DNA of 64,000 nt from Pyrocephalus nanus (lineage: Eukaryota > Chordata > Aves > Passeriformes > Tyrannidae), in assembly GCA_038380795.1 (NCBI GenBank), contig CM076266.1, positions 33,182,145 through 33,246,144 on the forward strand, in the 5' to 3' direction. Position 1 is the stretch's first letter. Each line of letters begins with the position of its first letter. Of this stretch, positions 47,901 through 59,300 are shown piece after piece. The translations under genes and the position numbers were made by a program. Under the pieces are notes generated by a model. The model had not been told where the DNA came from, ran no database searches, and saw nothing but the letters and a program-made list of their open reading frames with translations.

Positions 47901-49244
47901 TGATGCTATGTGCTGTATTTATAGCCCTTATGAACTTGTCTTGCAAAATCACTAGATTTTAATCACTCACTTCTTTGAGTACTGAATCTTAAATATGCAG
48001 ACTTCTTGGCACTTAGACAGCTTTATTTGTCTATCAAAATACATTAAAAACAAGTCAGTCTATCGGAGCTGGCTATCTTGAACAGGTTACAATTAAGGTA
48101 TCAGCTTTATCCAGTGACATCACAGAGGTGAATAGCCATAGATGAACAGAAAGACTGGGAAATAATTAGCTATTAATTTAAGTATCTTGGAGTTATAAAC
48201 TAATGTTTTAACAGAGCTAGTCTGTCATTATCTGTTTTGCTCTTTTTGTGGACAGTTCCTGATCTCTCTAAGTCTTCTGCTGAATGCCATTTTGAAAATA
48301 TTGTCAAGGATAATTGCTGTCACAGGGGTAGATAGATATCACACATTATGGAGGATGCTTGAGTTATAAAAATGGTGATGTCTCTAACTCCCCGTTTCCT
48401 TGCTTTTTCACTTCTTTTCCTGAAATTTAGAAAAGGAGGTGTTAGGCAATGATGCTGGTAAAATGGATTGACTGTCCTTGATTTTTTGAAATTCCATGTT
48501 TTCTTTGTGGAGTTTCTCGGATTTTTCTTCACCTTTTAAATTATTTTCTGAAGAGAGTTAAAATTCTTTGAGAGGTTGTTAGACATAGAATATGTACCAT
48601 GCTAACTAAACAAAGAACAGTTCCTATTGAAGTCTGTCTGTGTGGCAACATAAACACAGAGTGGAAGAAAAAAGGGTTTAAGAAGGAATCTCAAGGATGT
48701 GATAAGTCCTCCCTTTTTTTGCTACTAAAATACCTTAAAAGTGGAAAGAAAGCTGATTAGGCAGTGTGTTGAAGATAGGCTATATACTGTATGAAAGCAA
48801 AAGTTTAGCTTTCCTCTTACATAATAGAGAGGGGGAAATGTCACTCCAGATTATATTAGTTCCACTAATGCTTGTCTATTAAAAGCAGTTGAGTTTTTTT
48901 TCCCTGCTGTGCTGGCATATAGAGTTGCTGTCTGCTGTGCTGTAGCATTCAACCAACACAATTTCAGCTATGCTGATTCCCCCCCAACCCCCCGAAAGTC
49001 TATGTCTGTCAGTCACTTTGCAGAACTTGCTTGGAATTACATATATAAAAGTTGTGTGACAAGGAAGCAGGCTGCTGTCCTACCAGTCTCTGCTTTTCAG
49101 TGTCTCTTCTCAGGGCAAAAAAAAATTTAAGAACTTTGAAATGTCAATTGTTCAAGTGTTGTACAGGCAAACTGCTATGTATGATAGTTCTACTGGGTAA
49201 ATTTTTGGGGATTTTGACCTTTATCATTTATATTCAGTAGTAGA
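38973..49244. other. Non-coding stretch, probably intronic
   Basis: About 10 kb of AT-rich DNA without a recognisable exon. Frames at 39480-39912 plus and 46756-47369 on both strands lack family features. A local GC-richer, CpG-containing patch at about 47140-47340 contains the perfect 10-bp inverted repeat CACCGAGGTG (47246-47255) / CACCTCGGTG (47294-47303). A lone MEF2 consensus occurs at 43162-43171, probably by chance in AT-rich DNA. Confidence 0.5.
41661..41775. repeat. T-rich tract with (GTTT)n and (GTTTT)n
   Basis: A long T run is followed by TGTTGTTG, then TTTG and GTTTT units, further T runs and a second GTTTGTTT block. It is low-complexity over about 115 bases, with no element recognisable beside it. 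Confidence 0.9.
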
Positions 49245-50445
49245 AATATGTAACTCATATTCAACTTGCTGTTGACCAGGACCCCCAGGTCCCTTTCAGT
49301 GGCACTGCTTTCCAGTATCTCATTCCCCAGACCGTACAAACATCCGGGGTTGCCCCATCCCACGTGCAGAATCGGGCACTTCCCTTTGTTGAACTTCATA
49401 TGATTGGTGATTGCCCAGTCCTCTAATTTGTCAAGGTCTCTCTGCAGGACCTCCCTGCCTTTGAGGGAGTCAACAGCTCCTCCCAGTTTTGTGTCATCTG
49501 CAAACTTGCTTAGTATCCCTTGCACTCCTGTTATTTATGAAGCTGTCGAGGGCCTAAGATGGAGCCCTGTGTAACCCCACTAGTAACAGGTTATCAGTAT
49601 TATGTTACACCATTCACTATTACCCTCTGTGCTCAGCCCAGGAGCCAATTGCTCACCCACCATGTGATGTGTTTATCAAGCTGTGGGCTGGACATTTTGC
49701 CAAAAGGATCCTGTGAGAGACAGTATCAAAAGCTTTACTGAAATCCAGAAAGATTACATCAACTGGCTTCCCTTGGTCAACTAGGTGGGTTATCTTGTCA
49801 TAAAAGGAAATCAGATTTGATAAGCAGGAATTTCCTCTCATGAAGCCATGCTATGGCTGTGACCAATAACTATGTTGTCTTTCAGATGTTTTTCAATACC
49901 TTCCAGAATAATCTTCTCCATAACTTTACGAGGCACTGAAGTGAGACTGACAGGCCTGTAGTTTCCATGGTCCTGCTTGCCCTTCTTGAAAACTGGGACA
50001 ATGTTTGCCAACTTCCAGTCAGCTGGGACCTCTCTGGATTCCCAAGACTGCTCAAAAATCATCGAGAGAGGTTTTGCAATGACATCAGTTAGCTCTTTGA
50101 GGATTCTAGGATTAATTCCATCAGACCCCGTAGATTTGTAGGGATCCAGCTGGAACAGCAGATCCTGCACAGTTTCAGAGTTGACTGGCAGTAGATCATT
50201 CTCACAGTTGTGGTCCTCCAGCTCAGGGCACTGAGACCCCTGTGGTCCATATTCGTGTTGAAGACAGAAGCAAAGAAAGCATTAAACACCTGTGCCTTGT
50301 CTCTGTCCCTGTTTGTGAGGTGACCATCCTGTAAGAGGCCAATAATATTTCTATACTGCCCATTGCCATTAATGTATTTGAAAAAACTCTTTCTGTTGTT
50401 CCCCACATTTCTGTTCAACTTCAACTCCAGCTGAGCTTTGGCCAC
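49245..50445 (-). pseudogene. CR1 ORF2 reverse transcriptase segment, broken
   Basis: The 118-, 110-, 62- and 111-codon pieces on the minus strand overlap or abut and together cover the linker and the RT fingers and palm. Motif A (DFSKAFD), motif B (SGVTQGS) and motif C (FADD) are all present. Stops and shifts separate them, including near 50165, 49840, 49650 and 49530. Translation ends in unrelated residues after LNMS, at the 3' truncation point. Confidence 0.9.
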
Positions 50446-50632
50446 ACAAATTTTCTCCCTATAGCATCAAGGAGAATCTCTGAATTCTTCTCATGTCACC
50501 TGACCTTGCTTGCACTGGGCATTCACCTTCCTTTTTTGCCTAATTTCCAAGAGGACATCGCTACTCAGCCAGGTCAGCCTTCTGCCTTGCCTGCTTGACT
50601 TCCACCATTTGGGAAATGTTGTTCCTGTGCCC

Positions 50633-51432
50633 TCAGCAGATGATATTTAAAAAGTGACCAGCACTGACAGACCCCAGCACCTGCAAAAACATTATGTCCA
50701 GAGCTGAGGTTTTGCTGGCACTTTTCCTCCTGTCAGCAGAGATTTTTAACTCAATTGCTTTGTGATCGCTGAGGCCAAGACCGCCACCAGTCTCCAGTTT
50801 GCTCATGAAATCCACTCTGTTGACAAGCAGCACATGAAGAAGAGCATCTTTCTGAGTCAACTCCCTTAGGACCTGTTCCATAAAGTTGTCATCCAGATTT
50901 CTAAGGAATCTTCTGGCCCAGGTTGTACCAGCTGTGTGATGCTCCCAGTTGATTTCTGTCAAATTGAAGTCCCCCATAAGGAAAAGGGCACTTGACTTCA
51001 AGTATTTCTTAGTTCCTCAAAGAATAGTTTGTTGATGTCATCATCCTGGCTAGGTCTATAGCAGACTCCCACAATTACATCCACATTATTTGTTTGCCCC
51101 TTGATTCTTACCCAGAGGCTCTCAACTATTCAATTGACAACATGGAGCTTCATACATTTTAAGCCTTCTCTTAGATACAGTGCCACCCCTCTGCCTCTTC
51201 TGCCCTGCCTATCCCTCCTGAAGAGCCTGTAACCATCCAACAGGGCACTGCAGTCACAGTTCTCATTCCACCAGGTTTCACTTACACCAGTGATGTCAAA
51301 TCTCTGGGACTGGGCCAAAGCTTGGAGCTCCTCTTGTTTGTTCCTCGTGCTGCGTGCCTTAGTGTAGAAACATTTCAGGTGAGGTAGGTATATTGTAGCC
51401 AACCCCTCGTGAGGCAGATTGGGGGATCCCAT
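50633..51432 (-). pseudogene. CR1 ORF2 endonuclease segment, broken
   Basis: This is the apurinic/apyrimidinic-type endonuclease part of CR1 ORF2, which nicks the target in LINE retrotransposition. The first piece (51432-51130) ends at a TGA, after which the same frame continues through VESLWVRIKGQ and VIVGVCYRPSQDDDINKLFF. A frameshift near 51000 then moves into the 122-codon piece containing GDFN and SDHKAIEL. The GDFN and SDH motifs of the endonuclease family are intact, but the reading frame is not. Confidence 0.9.
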
Positions 51433-51470
51433 TAGTGCTCATTTCCTTTTGTTACTGCTATTATGGTTTT

Positions 51471-52196
51471 TCTTCTAAAATATAGGCAAAGTTGTTTGTG
51501 AGAAATCAAAAATACTTTTTATTTCCTCCATTTATGAAAGAGGCTTATTTTTTGGGGCTTTTTGCTTGTTTGTTTTTTAACTTGTCAGTTGAAATCCTTG
51601 CCTGTGGTGTTTTGTTTTGTTTTGTTTTACAGAAGAAACCAGCCAAAATGAGCTTTCATTTTTTCCAAATTATGGTGCTACTCTGATAATAGTTAAGGAA
51701 TTTATTTTTTGCTGCATTGTGATACTAGATACAGGATCTTAGACTTTCAAAAGTGACTCATGATTTGGCATAAGGCCATTTTAGAGTGCATAACTAAAAT
51801 ATCGGAAAGATGGTATTCAGTTCTCACTGGAAACAAGGTTTCATTAAAGACATTTTGGTTTGCCAGAGAAGGGCCCAGGCATCCAAAATCACCACTTGTA
51901 TGTGCAAACAGAGCTTATTAGATTTCCTTTCAGATTGTGTTTGAAAGATTTTTGTAACTCAAAAAGGTGAAAAGATTAAAATCAAACAAATTTTTATATC
52001 TATATGTAGTTACATAGTACAATGTGATGTGATACTGTAATTTATGATATAATGTGATTTATTATAAAACAGTTGTATTATTGCCTGTATTATTGCAAGG
52101 AGAAGGCAAGTAGGAATAACTGATGGCTAGAGAGCATGTTAGAATCCTCTAATTTTTCTTTACAGCCCTTAAAACACTGGTTTTGTGAGTACTTGA
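51471..52196. other. Non-CR1 gap between two CR1 copies
   Basis: About 0.7 kb of AT-rich sequence separates the two minus-strand CR1 elements. It contains a (GTTTT)4 run at 51609-51628 and otherwise nothing recognisable. Confidence 0.6.
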
Positions 52197-53145
52197 TAGA
52201 ATCACAGAATTATAGAATGGTGTGGGTTGGAAGGGACCTGCCGTGGGCAGAGGCACCTTCTAGTAGACCAGGTTGGTCAAGTTTTCATCCAGCCTTGCTT
52301 TGAGTATTTCCAGGCATGGGGCACCCAGAACTTCTCTGGGCAACCTTTTGCAGTAGTGCCTCGCCACCCTCGCAGTAAAGAATTTCTTCCTAATATCTAA
52401 TCTAAGCCTGCTGTCTTTCAGTTTAAAGCCATTCCGCCTTATCCTGTCACTGCATGTCCATGTAAAAAGTCCATCTCCAGGTGTCTTGTAGGCTCTCTTC
52501 AGGTACTGGAAGGTGCTTCAAGGTCATGCTGGACCCTTCTCTTTTCTAGACTGAACAACCTCAACTCCCTCTGTCTTCATAGGAGAGGTACTCCAGCGCT
52601 GTGATTGTCTTCACAGCCCTCCTTTGGACTTGCTCCAGCAGGTCCATGTCCTTTTGTTGGGGCCCCAGAGCAGGATGCAATACTCCAGGTGGGGTCTCAC
52701 AACAGCAGAGTAGGGGAAGAGCATCATCTCCCTGGACTTGCTGGTCACACTGCGTTGGATGCAGCAAAGGATACAGTTGGCTTTCTGGGCTGCAAGTGCA
52801 CATTGCTGACTCTCGTACAGCTCTTCATCCACCAACACCTCCAAATCTTTCTCCTCAGTGCTGCTCTCAATCATTTCTCCACCCACCCTGTATTTGAGTT
52901 TGGGATTGCGCCAACACTAGAGCAGGATCTTGCATATGGCCTTGTTAAACTTGATAAGTATTGTACAGGCCCACCTCTCAAGCCTGTCAAGGTCCCTTTG
53001 GGTAGTATCCCTTCCCTCCAGTGTGTTGTTTATACCACACAGTTTGGTGTCATCAGCAGGCTTGCTGGAGGTCCACTCCATCCCAATAAACGTGCTAAAC
53101 AATGTTGCTTTTTCCGCTACAAACAGGTGATTGGGCAAGAGCAAA
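52197..53145 (-). mobile_element. CR1 LINE, 5'-truncated, with 3' terminus
   Basis: The left edge reads AGAATCACAGAATTATAGAA, then TGGTGTGGGTTGGAAGGGAC, the reverse complement of the CR1 3' end. Moving right, the plus strand keeps classic antisense CR1 3'-UTR phrases such as AGTAAAGAATTTCTTCCTAA and TTTAAAGCCATTCCGCCTTA. It then enters the C-terminal part of ORF2 (SKPADDTKL, RDLDRLERWA, EEKDLEVLVDEELYESQQCA, QKANCILCCIQRSV). Recognition fades at about 53100-53145, inside the RT. This is the usual 5'-truncated LINE pattern. Confidence 0.95.
52561..53144 (-). pseudogene. CR1 ORF2 C-terminal fragment, broken
   Basis: Minus-strand pieces at 53144-52917 and 52886-52611 are consecutive parts of the CR1 ORF2 C-terminus. 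The first includes the RT motif C region (ADDTKL, preceded by P instead of F or Y). The second includes EEKDLEVLVDEEL and QKANCILCCIQRS, followed by VVRPHLEYCILLWGPN. They are separated by frame breaks. The plus-strand frame of 191 codons over the same stretch (52605-53180) is an antisense artefact. Confidence 0.9.
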
Positions 53146-54207
53146 AGAAGGTTTGTGAGTCTGATTGCTTAGGGCTTTAGTGGGGTAAGACAACAGGAAA
53201 GAAGTTGGTAAATGGCCTGATATAAAAGAGGTAATTGAATCTTATGGAGCAAAATGTAAAACGTAGCAAAGGGTTCTCAAAACAGCACCACTAAAATGAA
53301 ACTTGCCATCGAATGACAATTTATGTATTGATAAAAAAAAACCAAAAGTGCTGTGTTTGTTCTTGGCAAAAAAGCATTTTTCAGATTTTTGGCATCAGTG
53401 AGGATACTCCAAATCAGTACCTTGTCACCAAAATGCATTTACAAAGTCTGCAAGTGTGACCTTGTTGGTGTGTTTCATTCCCAAACACTGGCCATTTCTC
53501 TTCATTGCTAAAACAATGGGGAAAATAATTTGAACACCATAAATAAAAAGATCTGATTTCAAATAGATGAGACTATCATAGTCATGTTTTGTGTTTAATG
53601 TGTTACTTTCATCATAGCATAAAATGGAAATTAAAAAATTATTTAGGAGTTCACCATGAATGTATCCCGTGGGACAGGTTTTCATTATTGTTTTGAGTGA
53701 AGAAAGCAGGTACAGAACAGAAAGAAATCTAAAATAGTTCCATGAAACAGGCAGCTGTTCATCAAAATAACTTGATAATAACTGTCAGCATTCAGTGGAA
53801 GATGTGTTCATAGTTAATCATTTTGATTCTTCATTGGTGAGGAAACCACAGAGTATTCTGTCCAAGTTTTTAAAGATGCCATCCAAAATGCTGTCCAAGA
53901 TTTTGATTAAAACAGAGTATGCGTTTTGCACAATGAGTTGTTATGGCTGGATCTAATTAACAATGAACAATTGGAACCACAGGAGAACAAAATAAAATAA
54001 TGATTCAGATAAGTTAAAGAGCTTTTCCATTACATAGTCCATATGACCAATCCCAAATACAAAAGTCATAGATTTTTTTTATTATTATTATTTCAGGATC
54101 AAACACAAAAGTTGAAATATATGTAACAAAAGCTCTCTTGGTTTTTAAAATTAAAAATGCAGATTTATGATTCGTTGTAGCTTTGCTGCAATATTTACTT
54201 GCTTTGT

Positions 54208-54229
54208 CATAGAATCATAGAATATCCTG
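54208..54229 (-). mobile_element. Tiny CR1 3'-terminal remnant
   Basis: CATAGAATCATAGAATATCC followed by TG matches the start of the antisense CR1 3' end seen elsewhere in this window. Nothing CR1-like follows; a run of 15 T starts at 54237. It is either an extremely short CR1 stub or a chance match to the octamer repeat. Confidence 0.55.
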
Positions 54230-57200
54230 TCCTGGATTTTTTTTTTTTTTTGTTATATATTGCACTAGTAACTGTTTCAGTGTGTTCAATGTAACCTTAA
54301 AAATCCAGTACAGAATTGCTTGTTGTTACACCAGTAATCAATTGTTTACAAAATCTAAACTATGATAACGAATCACGGATCTTAGAGATGATGTTTGGGA
54401 AAGTAATTCCAGTTTACTGTAGTTTCTTGAATAACAGTCAGATTCTCCCATTCTGGTTTACCAAAAAGCCAGTAGGATCAAAAGGATCTCAGGATAAATT
54501 TAAGCAAAATATTTTGACTTTATTTGTGATTCCCAGCTTAATGTTTTATTTTGAGAAGATGTAGAAATCTTCCTGACTTAAGAGGGACAGAAACTATAGT
54601 GGCGATTGATAGCTAAATAAACAATGTTCATCGTATCGTAAAATAACTTCCCAGCTATGTTCTGCTCCTGGAGTATATTGAAGTGAAACCTAACTTAATA
54701 TCCTTTTTAATTCAGACGGTGAGATGCTTGAAGTCATCTTTGCTTTTTTTTTCCTCACTGCTGGGACAAGCTGGCTGGTAGTTTGGTTCAAAGCATCCTC
54801 AGGGCACAACTGTAATTGGTTATGGGTCCCCTGGGGAATGCTGTGCAATCAGCCACAGGTCTCTGGTGCACAAGGAACACCTGTTCTCAGGAAGCTGCTG
54901 GTGGAACAGGAGATTCAGAACACAGGCTGCATCCCCCATATGTGGAGGCATCCCACTCCTGCACGTCCAAGTGCCTTTCATGACCAGATGGACCAGCGCA
55001 AAGGCAAGAATATGGTCCTTGTCCTCAGTGGTGTGTTACTTAGTGGGTGCATTGTCATTCACGTGCAGGTGCCCTTACAGTAGCCTGATCCACATCCGGA
55101 GTGGGCTCATCGATCCGTGATTCTGCTCGTGCTTGTCGTGCAACAAACCATGCAGCTTCTTGGTGTTGGCTGGTTGGAATGGCACGCACCACCTTTTGGT
55201 CTCTGCTCCTGTTTCACTGCAAAGGCTTGCAGCAGCTGACATGCTTTGGTTGCTGAAGTACAGCATCTGCTTTTAGTGTGTTTTGTTTGGGGCTCAAAGT
55301 ATGCTGTGCTCGTTCTTCATAATTTTCTAACTGTAAAACAGGTATATGCTATCAACTTCAGCCTACGTAGGAGAGCTTGGCAGAATCTGCAGGCATCCTT
55401 TAGGGATGACAACCATTTAGAATCCTTTTTATGGTAACATTATAAAAGGGTCCTTAGTGTAAGTGGTGATAATGCTCAGAAGATTTCTTAAAGGAAATTA
55501 TTTTGAGTATAGTATTTCTTTTAATATATCCTTATGCATAAACCGTCTTGCTGTAATTACAGCTTTGTAAATCCCCATTATTTGTTCTCTCTTTGTAACA
55601 AAGGATTTGTCTGTTGAGTTACAATTGAAAATACCTCATAAATGTGACAGCTGAATATTATCTGTGATATACTGAGGGGAAGAAACCAGCAAATACCACC
55701 ATCTTTCTAAAAACACATAATTGCAAATGAAGCCTTTTTTTATGGAGCATCCAAAGTGGGGGAAATAACCACTTTCCCCTTTTCTGCTAGTTGTGCATTC
55801 AAAGGTTTTCAGTGTGCATGAATGCAGTTTTGAATTTGAATAGTTTAATAGATTTTTTAAATTCTGGTTTCATTTGGCAGAAATAAACATAAAAGACAAT
55901 TCCAATGCATTGGCTTTGATACATTGCCACATAGTTCCTAAACAAGTGTCTAAATCTGTCAGTTGTCTCTTAATTGGAGTTCAGCCCAATTCCACCTTTC
56001 AAAAAAAACCAGGGAGCTTCAGCATGCTTGACTTTAGCTCCACAAAATAAAGCAAATATAATTTCTTAAGGCTTTTATCCCATTAGCTTAGGTGGAAAAC
56101 CTTGATTCAACAATATTTTTAATTTAGTCATAGTTGGTTATCACTAGCAAATGATGTCATTGTCACTAACAATGTTTTCCACCACCTCTTCGCAGAAGAT
56201 GAAGAGAAGTTAGGCAGGTGCAGACACTTCTGAAATATAACTTTGTTTCAGTGAAGATTTATGTTTGCTCTATATGCTGTGCATAGGGAGACAATTTCCA
56301 AAGCCCTTCCTAGAAATAGCTGTTTCTGTTTCATTGTCTGTTTCTTATGTCAGGAACCAAAACTGCCATGTGAAAAGCACTTCCCAGCAGAATTGCTGCC
56401 TGATGATTATACAGCACTGTTGTACAATATACCTTAAAATCTTTACAGTACCATAAATAAGAAGAAATTACTCTTCTCTTTAAGCTTGCTTCCACTGACT
56501 TTCAAATGTCAGATTTTATTTATTTTATTTTATTTATTCTTTGGGTATTTTTCATATCTTTCAAAATGTATGCAGAGCTTAAGGACATATTTCTTGCTCA
56601 AATCATGCAGTCTGTGCCACAGTTCTGAGCAGCTTTGGGACAATTTACTGGCACATGTGCTATACACAGAACTTAGATGAAGATACATGCTGTACAGGTA
56701 GGAAAAAAGTAGAAGGAAGAAGTGTAACAAAAAATACCCTAAAATCAAAGACAAAGCAGTTAATATACTACAGACCAGTTCACCGTATTTTTCCGCCGTT
56801 AGAAGCACGTATTAAACCTTTGCTTTCATAGAATTTGCTTTAATTTTGGATGGAATTACCATGACAGCTGCACTCCTGTGTGCAGGTGTGATGGCTGTCA
56901 TCCACCATCCCAGTCACAACAGAGCACCACCAACTTAGTTATTAGGAAAAGCAGTGGGGGAAAAAAAAATACATGTTCTGGATGTGTCATGAGTTGGTGA
57001 CAGCTTGCCTTTATTATGTTGTGGGATATGTTGGATTGGTACTGACACCCTGAAAAAGATAACCTAACAAAGTCTGTCATGTTTTATTCCAAGACTCAGT
57101 AATGAACTTTACTGGCTGGGGATATTATGCAGTAATACTTACTGTACATTTGTCCTTGAAAATACTAGCTTTTTTAGTTCGGTCATCTCATAGAAGAAAA

Positions 57201-59263
57201 CCAATTAAGACAACAACAATTATTCTTGTGTCAGTGGGGGAATAATAAGCAGGAAAATATGTGCTTTCTGATAAAAGGTTTGAAGGTCCACAGTCTGATC
57301 TCTGCTGTAGTTTATGCTTACTCAGACATACAGACAGTGATTAAAATCAGGCATCTGGTGTAAAACAGTCTGAAACTAAGGATGATTGAATGGATGATGA
57401 AACCTTGTTTGGCTGTCTCAGCTTGTTTGCTCCCTGGGTTCCTCTTCAGTAAGCTGGGGGAGGAGACGAGAAAATTCCAGGGTGCTGTTTGTATCATCAG
57501 TGTCAGAAGTGGTGACTTCCACCAGTAACTGCAGTATATGGATAAACACATGTGGGGTGAATACCTCTGAGTTCGCAAAACGTTGCATGTAAAGCCTGAG
57601 GGTTCTCCTCAGATTTGACTATTAGTTAGGGTTTTTTTAAGTTTTGGGCAACGGTCAGAAAAATGATGAACATTAGCAGTTCAAAAATATGTATGAAGGC
57701 ATATTTTCAACATCCTCATGCTTTTTGCAATTGAGTTTTTGGTCCAAGGCAAGGTTTTCAAGTCTAAGGTGAATGCAAGGTTTCTCAGTGGCTACCGTGT
57801 GCATCGCTTTACTTTCGGTGGCACCGGGCCAGGCCCTACAGAGATGACATCCTTAAATACCTTCCAGAGGAAGAAAATAATTTGGTTTAGGGCATATGAT
57901 TATGTTATGCAAAGGGAGAGTAACTACCCTTTTCTGGCATCTGCTTTAGTTCTCTTGAATTCAGTAAACTCTTTTATTGCAACAATAAGCTTTTCCTTTT
58001 AGTGGCATAAATAATGTATTTTTTTATAAAAAGTAGAGAAATAAGTTTGAAGATTTTAGACAATTACGTTTGGTACAGTTTTTATTTTAAAAGTAAATTA
58101 ATTTATCTTTGTCCTTTTTTAAGTCAAGAAGAATTGTGACATTAACACTGATAATATAAATACAATGTTCTGTAATAGAACTTGAAGGTCTACTTGCCAA
58201 AGTGTGTTTTAATCTTGTTAATTCTTCATTAAAACAGAGAATTGTAATGGAAATGCTGGCAAAACAGGACTGCAGACATTACTGTCTGTGGACTCATCAT
58301 TTACTGGAGAAGATAATAGCTTCCGGACAGCTTAGTTGTAGCATTTTCAGTAAAGCAGCTGTGAGTTTTTATTCTCTAGAATAGTCTCAACAAGCATACA
58401 GCAATAGCAATGGTGATTTTTGTTTCCTCATTATTTCACCTCTGCACAATTGGGTCAAGTTACCTGGCTAAAATTTAAGACTTCTTAGACCCAGAAGGAG
58501 GACTACCTTACAAAAACTCATTGAAGTCCTTGATTTGTATGACATCCAATCATTAAAGAGCAATAATAAATGGTGATGCTTTTTTTGGGTGTTTTCTTCG
58601 GGAGCAAGACTGATGTGAGGTGGTAGCTCTGTGTCTGGTCATGGTAGTGGGGCAGCAGAGCACAGAGCACATATTCCTGTTGCATTAGGCAGTCATACAT
58701 AGGTATGCATAGGTGTGGGTGGGGTTATGTGTGTTTTTTTGGCAACAGTGGTTAATTTTTAATCTGTGTGTATACTTTATCTGGAACTGTTTCAGGAGTT
58801 TTCTGCCTTCTGGCTATGATCTTGTCTTTGCTGTCCAATCTAAACACTGGCTTTCTTCTACCCTTTTATCCTGCAGAGAGCATATACCCGCATCATGATT
58901 ATGATTATCATTGTACTGGTGGTAAACACTCTCAGGATGCATCTCTAGGTCTCAGAGTTCAGGCTGTCCACACAGGCCTGTATGCTGCCTTGCAGCACTG
59001 CCCAGTCTAACTCATGCTTTGCAGAGTTCCAGAAATGAGAATGCCTGTCACAGATTAGACTTTGGCATGCTGCAGTCATGGCTTTTCACTCTATAGAGTG
59101 CATGGCACAACTTGCTAACTACTGCAAGTACTGGAACTGTGAAATCAAATGGCCTTGAGTCAAGACTGGTGTGGCAGGAAGAATTAAGTTACCTTCTGTG
59201 CCAGCAGAGTTTATTGCATATTGAGGAAGAGCTTTGCTGAGGGAGGTCAGTGAGACTTTCCCT

Positions 59264-59300
59264 GATTTTTTTTTCTTTTTTTTTTCTTCCCCCCCCCCCC
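59264..59300. repeat. Polypyrimidine tract ending in a run of 12 C
   Basis: T runs interrupted by single C are followed by CTTC and 12 consecutive C (59289-59300). Homopolymer length here may be unreliable in assembly. Confidence 0.9.

Larger units (their letters stand above)
49245..51470 (-). mobile_element. CR1 LINE with endonuclease and RT, 3'-truncated
   Basis: Minus-strand translation from the right edge gives CR1 ORF2 in order: the endonuclease (LKCFYTKARSTRNKQEEL, GVSETWWNE, MGDFNLTEINWE, LSDHKAIE), a linker, then reverse transcriptase. RT landmarks are VPADWKLANIVPVFKKG, NYRPVSLTS, FLDFSKAFDTVSH (motif A), VTSGVTQGSILGP (motif B), [12 protein letters not shown] (motif C) and [13 protein letters not shown]. 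After that the sequence stops resembling CR1 at about 49245, so the C-terminal part and 3' UTR are missing. In-frame stops, a frameshift near 51000 and a small deletion before motif C show the copy is dead. LINEs normally lose their 5' end, so 3' loss implies a later deletion or rearrangement. Confidence 0.95.

Noticed and set aside
52605..53180. A 191-codon plus-strand frame
   Set aside because: It is the antisense of the CR1 ORF2 C-terminus, whose minus-strand translation matches the LINE.
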